From: Exiguobacterium sp. BMC-KP
GTDB lineage: Bacteria > Bacillota > Bacilli > Exiguobacteriales > Exiguobacteriaceae
Reading direction: 5' to 3'
DNA: 64,000 bases
Assembly: GCF_001275385.1 (NCBI RefSeq)
Contig: NZ_LGIW01000015.1
Location: forward strand, 1,302,001-1,366,000
A program made the position numbers and the translations under genes. Below are positions 59,952 to 64,000 of this stretch, piece after piece; within the stretch, counting starts at the first letter, position 1, and every line of letters starts with the position of its first letter. The notes beneath the pieces were generated by a model that saw only the letters and a program-made list of their open reading frames with translations, was not told the origin of the DNA and made no database searches.

Positions 59952-60884
59952 TTAGAGAGAAACGAGTACGACCGTCACGATCCAAGCCGTGAAATAAAAG
60001 AGTGAGAAGAAGAACATCTTCGACGCCCATTTGATTTCGGCTTGTTCATCTTGGATCTTCAGACCTTTCAGTCCCATATAGAGCCAATATCCACCGAGCA
60101 GTGCCATAACGATCATGTAAATGATGCCATAGTGTGCTAAGAGGAGTGATGATGGAATGAGTACTGCAATCCACCATACAATTTGTCGTTTCGTGATCGC
60201 GAATCCGTTTACGACAGGTAACATCGGGATACCTGCTGCCCGATACTCCTCTGTCCGTCGCATCGCGAGTGCAAGGAAATGTGGTGGTTGCCACACGAAC
60301 ATGATGAGGAATAAAATCCACGCATCAATGTGAAGCGTCGGAGTGACTGCCGCAAATCCAATGATTGGTGGCACAGCTCCTGAAATACCACCTACGACTG
60401 TATTGATCGTATGTGTCCGTTTTAACCACATCGTATAAATCACGACGTAAACGAATGATCCGATCAATCCGAACACTGCCGCCACATGGTTGACGATCAA
60501 CAACAATACCGTACCGGTCGCAAGAATACCGAGTCCTAGTGCGAGTATCCGCTGTCCATCCATCTTCCCAGTAACGCTTGGTCTTCCCATCGTCCGCTCC
60601 ATCTTGTAATCGATGTCCCGGTCAATGTAGTTATTGAGGTAGCAACTTCCGGCAATGACCAATCCACTCCCGAGAAGCGTCCACAGTAACATCCACTTGG
60701 TTTGCCATAAATACAACAGGACATCATCCGTTATGTACGATGCCGCTACGACATACCCTGCGAAGACCGTAATTAGATTGGCACGGACAATCCCCATTTT
60801 TGCTAGGGTAATATAGTCCTTGAATGTTGGCTGATCTGTTTGCTCGATTGCCATATCCAGTGCCTCTCCAGTAACTTTCGCCAT
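59952..60884 (-). CDS. ctaB: Protoheme IX farnesyltransferase (heme O synthase)
   Basis: A 310-residue UbiA-family prenyltransferase adding farnesyl to heme B. The Asp-rich catalytic motif is CYLNNYIDRDIDYKMERT near residue 88, followed by MGRPSVTGK and a second polar loop (MRRTEEYRAAGIPMLPVV). Eight or nine hydrophobic segments are visible. It is the first gene of the oxidase operon and divergent from ctaA, which acts next on heme O. Confidence 0.96.
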   Translation of the reverse strand: MAKVTGEALDMAIEQTDQPTFKDYITLAKMGIVRANLITVFAGYVVAASYITDDVLLYLWQTKWMLLWTLLGSGLVIAGSCYLNNYIDRDIDYKMERTMGRPSVTGKMDGQRILALGLGILATGTVLLLIVNHVAAVFGLIGSFVYVVIYTMWLKRTHTINTVVGGISGAVPPIIGFAAVTPTLHIDAWILFLIMFVWQPPHFLALAMRRTEEYRAAGIPMLPVVNGFAITKRQIVWWIAVLIPSSLLLAHYGIIYMIVMALLGGYWLYMGLKGLKIQDEQAEIKWASKMFFFSLFYFTAWIVTVVLVSL

Positions 60885-61209
60885 GCTGTTCCCTCCTTTT
60901 CACCGTCTGCTTCTGTTTAGCACCTAGGCTTCACGTAATTTCTTCACAGAAATAACACAGACATGCCACGAAACGCCCTTTTCTCTATAAAAGATACCAC
61001 ATAATCAGGACCGTGACGTATGAAAATACTTTCGACATAATGAACAAAATGTGAAATCTATGTGATTTTCATCACAGTTCACCATATTTACCTAATACTA
61101 GAATAGCGTTGTTCTAAAAGATTGCAACCCTTTCAGGGCTTTTTATGCGATACTAGTCCTATGGAAATCCATGTATTTCGTATTTTTTTAGAAAGGTGGT
61201 GTCCAAATC
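60885..61209. promoter_or_regulatory. Divergent ctaB-ctaA regulatory region
   Basis: This 325-base gap contains no gene. At 61061-61076 it holds TGTGATTTTCATCACA, a perfect TGTGA-N6-TCACA palindrome of the Crp/Fnr type, and just before it AATGTGAAA. Near ctaB the minus strand has TCTGTGAAG (60942-60950) and ACGTGAAG (60929-60936), which resemble the TTTGTGAAT ResD box of Bacillus, where ResD activates ctaA and ctaB. No clear -35/-10 pair was found for either gene. Confidence 0.5.
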
Positions 61210-62103
61210 TTGAATCGAAAACTTTCGATGTTTTCAGCCTTCGTCACGTTTACCATGATGATCGTCTTGCTGATGGGTGGGACAGTCACAAAAACGGATT
61301 CAGGCGATGGTTGCGGAACGGATTGGCCACTCTGTCATGGGGAACTCATTCCGACGAACCCAAGTGTTGAAACGATGATTGAATATAGTCACCGTGCTGT
61401 AACTGGAGTCGTTGGACTCTTAATCATCGCCTTATGTCTCTGGACGCTCGTTGCTTTCAAGGATCGGCTCGATACGAAGATCTTCGCGTTTCTCGCCTTC
61501 ATCTTCATGTTGATTCAATCGATCGTCGGAGCTGGTGCTGTCGTTTGGCAACAATCGGACCTCGTCATGGCGTTACATTTCGGTATCTCCTTGATTTCTT
61601 TTGCTTCGCTGTTGATTTTGACGTTGTTGATCATGGAGCGTCCTGGTCAGGAATTCAGGGAATCGGTCCCAGCATTCTTGCGGAAGCTTTTATACGGTCT
61701 ACTCATCTACACGCTAATCGTCGTTTATACCGGTGCTTACGTACGTCACGTCGGCGCTACATATGCTTGCGTTGGTTGGCCGGTCTGTTCTCAACCGTCC
61801 ATGACGTTTGAGGCGTGGGTGCAGATGATTCACCGGATCATGGCAGGATTATTGTTCCTATTCACTTTATTTGTCCATGTCGTCGCGATTCGTTTAAAAC
61901 ACCGGACGACAACGATTGGAATGGCGTTCGCGACATTCTTCATCACATGCCAAGTTGCTACAGGCGCTTGGATCGTCCTTGGTGGACACGCGACGTATGT
62001 CCCGTTACTACATGCTTTCTTGATTACATGTTACTTCGGTGTCTTATCTTACCTGACGTATCATGCATTCCGAACGCGTAAGGCACATAGTCGTCTTCAA
62101 TAA
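61210..62103 (+). CDS. ctaA: Heme A synthase
   Basis: A 297-residue eight-helix membrane oxygenase converting heme O to heme A. The two redox Cys pairs are CGTDWPLC near residue 35 and CVGWPVC near 190. Catalytic Glu-His is in EYSHRAVTG near residue 60, and further heme His residues lie in MALHFGIS, MIHRIMAGL and LLHAFLI. The start is TTG 61210, after AGAAAGGTGGTG; no ATG is suitably placed. It is divergent from ctaB as in Bacillus. Confidence 0.95.
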   Translation: MNRKLSMFSAFVTFTMMIVLLMGGTVTKTDSGDGCGTDWPLCHGELIPTNPSVETMIEYSHRAVTGVVGLLIIALCLWTLVAFKDRLDTKIFAFLAFIFMLIQSIVGAGAVVWQQSDLVMALHFGISLISFASLLILTLLIMERPGQEFRESVPAFLRKLLYGLLIYTLIVVYTGAYVRHVGATYACVGWPVCSQPSMTFEAWVQMIHRIMAGLLFLFTLFVHVVAIRLKHRTTTIGMAFATFFITCQVATGAWIVLGGHATYVPLLHAFLITCYFGVLSYLTYHAFRTRKAHSRLQ

Positions 62104-62107
62104 GATC

Positions 62108-62150
62108 ATAAAGAAAGGATGTTCCTCCGCCGAGGAACATCCTTTCTTTA
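62108..62150. terminator. Bidirectional terminator between ctaA and phr
   Basis: An 18-bp perfect stem (AAAGAAAGGATGTTCCTC and its complement) with loop CGCC is flanked by T-rich tails on both strands. It serves ctaA and the convergent photolyase gene, whose stop codon it overlaps. Confidence 0.9.
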
Positions 62151-63503
62151 TTTAAACCGAGCAATCGCACGCTTTCGTGCTTCATCGTGTGCAACGATCG
62201 GTTCTGGGTATCTATAGTCTTCTCGTTGTTGTTGCGTAGGTTCATGAATATACTTCTTTGATAAATCCTTGATCTCCGTGACGTACTTTCGAATGAATTC
62301 TCCGTCTTTATCAAATTTCTTTGATTGTGTCGTTGGATTGAAGACACGGAAGTACGGGACGGCATCCGTTCCGACAGATGCTGCCCATTGCCATCCTCCG
62401 ATATTCGATGCCGCTTCATAATCGACGAGTTTCTGTTGGAAGTACTGTTCACCCTTCTGCCAGTCAATCAATAAATCCTTCGTTAGGAAAGAAGCAACAA
62501 TCATTCGGAGACGATTATGCATCCAGCCTGTTTGATTCAGTTGTCGCATCGCTGCGTCGACGATTGGATAACCCGTCTTGCCTTCACACCACGCTTTGAA
62601 GCCCTCTTCATCCTTCTCCCACTCGATTTCCCGGTATTGTGTGTTAATGGCTTGTCGTTTTGATTCTGGGAAGTGCATCAAAATCATGTAGTAGAATTCT
62701 CGCCAAATGAGTTCGGTGATGAATGTCTGCTTTCCTTTTGATTCCTTCGCATCTTGAACAGTTGCATAGACGGTTCGAATACCGATTTCTCCAGTTCGTA
62801 AATAACGAGAAAGCAAACTCGTGCCGTCAACAGCCGGAAGATCACGATTCTCGTCATACGCTTCAAGTGATTGTTCGACGAACGTTTTCAAACGTTGTTG
62901 CGCCTGTTTTTCGCCCGGATGAAAGACTGCGTCTGACTGTGCCTTCTTGAAATAGCCTTCGATGAAGCTATTATCGTGCTGACGTTTTTGATAATGATCT
63001 CGTAATTTTTGCCATTTGACTTCGTATGCCGCAGGAACGTCTTTTTTTACGAACGCATTCTTATACGGTGTGAAGACTTTATAAAACGTTCCATCCTGCT
63101 TTTTAATGTCATGTGGGTGAAGCAGATGACGATCTAGTAAACGCTCTGTTTGACGATTTCCTCGCTTCTTGATGATGCCTTCATCTCGAGTCTTGAACGG
63201 TTCTACGTATTCAGCATTAAACAAGAGAATATCTGCGTCATCGGTCGCATCTAAGAAAGCCTGTTCATCGCCTTCGATGAAGCGAATCGGTAGCTCTTTT
63301 TCTTTACAAGCATTCGAAAAAACTTCGAGCGCTTGAAAGAAATATTGTTGGCGTGCTTCATATTCCCCGATGTAATCTGGATTGAGCCAAAAGACGAATT
63401 CTACAGTCGCCTTCGGATTTTCTTCTAGTAATTCAATGGCACGTGCCAACATGTGGTTATCCTGTAATCGAAAATCACTTCGAACCCAACAAATAATGTT
63501 CAA
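62148..63503 (-). CDS. phr: Deoxyribodipyrimidine photolyase
   Basis: A 451-residue photolyase/cryptochrome-family protein that uses FAD and blue light to split cyclobutane pyrimidine dimers. The N-terminal antenna domain starts NIICWVRSDFRLQDNHML. The FAD-binding helical domain includes GYPIVDAAMRQLNQTGWMHN, RMIVASFLTKDLLIDW and NIGGWQWAASVGTDA with the electron-transfer Trp residues. It lies between pyc and ctaA, which are neighbours in Bacillus, so it looks like an insertion. Confidence 0.93.
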   Translation of the reverse strand: MNIICWVRSDFRLQDNHMLARAIELLEENPKATVEFVFWLNPDYIGEYEARQQYFFQALEVFSNACKEKELPIRFIEGDEQAFLDATDDADILLFNAEYVEPFKTRDEGIIKKRGNRQTERLLDRHLLHPHDIKKQDGTFYKVFTPYKNAFVKKDVPAAYEVKWQKLRDHYQKRQHDNSFIEGYFKKAQSDAVFHPGEKQAQQRLKTFVEQSLEAYDENRDLPAVDGTSLLSRYLRTGEIGIRTVYATVQDAKESKGKQTFITELIWREFYYMILMHFPESKRQAINTQYREIEWEKDEEGFKAWCEGKTGYPIVDAAMRQLNQTGWMHNRLRMIVASFLTKDLLIDWQKGEQYFQQKLVDYEAASNIGGWQWAASVGTDAVPYFRVFNPTTQSKKFDKDGEFIRKYVTEIKDLSKKYIHEPTQQQREDYRYPEPIVAHDEARKRAIARFK

Positions 63504-63529
63504 TCGTATCCTCTCCTACTACATATTGA

Positions 63530-63572
63530 ATGAAAAACAGGCAGCCCGCCGAGCGTGCGCCTGTTTTTCATT
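63530..63572. terminator. Terminator between pyc and phr
   Basis: TGAAAAACAGGC (63531-63542) and GCCTGTTTTTCA (63559-63570) form a 12-bp stem with a G+C-rich loop; the stem itself carries the U tract on either strand. It follows the pyc stop by about 8 bases. Confidence 0.85.
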
Positions 63573-63578
63573 GTGACC

Positions 63579-64000
63579 TTATACGAATTCAATCAACAAG
63601 TCTTGGCTAGCGATTGCTTCGCCTTCCTTGACGTGGACTGCTTTAATCTCACCATCTTCTGGTGCTTGGATCGTCGTTTCCATCTTCATCGCTTCCGTAA
63701 CGAGAAGTTGTTCTCCTTTACGGACGCGTGTACCCGTCTCAACGAGTACCTTCAGAACGCTACCCGGCATGGATGCACCGATTTGTTTTGCGTTACTCCG
63801 GTCCGCTTTCGGGCGACTCGATGAACTTTCTTTGATGCTGATGTCTTTTACTTCGACTTCACGTGGGACACCGTTCATCTCGTAATAGATTGTCCGCATG
63901 CCATGATCGTCTGGCTGACCAATCTGAATCAACTTGAGGTAAAGTGTCTTGCCTCGTTCGATTTCGACCTCGATCGTTTCACCTAGACGCATTCCATGGA
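63579..64000 (-). CDS. pyc: Pyruvate carboxylase, C-terminal part (5' end outside window)
   Basis: The frame is open to the right edge and ends at 63579. The visible ~140 residues are the end of the carboxyltransferase/allosteric linker (GMRLGETIEVEIERGKTLYL) and the biotin carboxyl carrier domain with the biotinylated Lys in VTEAMKMETTIQAPEDG. Pyruvate carboxylase replenishes oxaloacetate. The preceding text reads HG before MRLGET with no start signal, so the Met at 63992 is internal. Neighbouring ctaA supports pyc (pycA-ctaA order in Bacillus). Confidence 0.93.
   Translation of the reverse strand, partial: HGMRLGETIEVEIERGKTLYLKLIQIGQPDDHGMRTIYYEMNGVPREVEVKDISIKESSSSRPKADRSNAKQIGASMPGSVLKVLVETGTRVRKGEQLLVTEAMKMETTIQAPEDGEIKAVHVKEGEAIASQDLLIEFV

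Overview
The window reads as a chromosomal segment of a low-to-moderate-GC Firmicute of the order Bacillales. Gene order follows the Bacillus subtilis ylb-yll-dcw-ylm-pyr-ylo region in reverse, from pyc/cta at the right end to gmk-coaBC-priA-def-fmt at the left. The sporulation genes that interrupt this region in Bacillus (spoVD, spoVE, sigE, sigG) are missing. A non-sporulating relative such as Exiguobacterium fits best; that name is inference from synteny and protein character, not from a database search. Almost all genes are on the minus strand.

Left end (1-6.9 kb): a Def-Fmt reading frame running off the edge, then priA, coaBC, rpoZ and gmk, with rqcH divergent from gmk. Next comes a block (6.9-12.4 kb) that does not belong to the Bacillus order: an aromatic-acid-exporter-type membrane protein, a beta-strand-rich anchored protein, a UPF0173 hydrolase, an HxlR regulator divergent from a VOC-quinone oxidoreductase pair, and a GNAT enzyme.

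12.5-24.2 kb is a complete pyrimidine operon, pyrR-pyrP-pyrB-pyrC-carA-carB-pyrK-pyrD-pyrF-pyrE, tightly overlapped, with one consensus-like promoter and three PyrR-type RNA hairpins. 24.2-32.2 kb holds rluD, lspA, ileS with an isoleucine T-box, divIVA, rqcP2 (ylmH), yggT, sepF, a YggS protein and pgeF. 32.3-44.3 kb is a reduced division and cell-wall cluster (ftsZ, ftsA, divIB, murG, murD, mraY, murF, pbpB, ftsL, rsmH).

44.4-53.9 kb carries bshC, a DUF3397 membrane protein, panE, rpmF, a YceD-family gene, tmcAL (plus strand), a SepM-type protease, coaD, rsmD, ylbG, ylbF, a RimK-like ATP-grasp gene and a yugN-like gene, then an unrecognised 85-residue protein. 53.9-62.1 kb is the caa3 cytochrome oxidase locus: the structural genes ctaC-D-E-F, heme A biosynthesis (ctaB and divergent ctaA) and copper-centre assembly factors (SCO, DUF420, CtaG). 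A photolyase gene and the 3' end of pyc close the window.

The most notable observations are an in-frame Def-Fmt fusion with no separate fmt start, a PyrR-type hairpin that sequesters the pyrP ribosome-binding site, a terminator for tmcAL written inside the opposing protease gene, and a consensus-like ileS promoter inside divIVA. No tRNA, rRNA, IS element, prophage or CRISPR array was seen.
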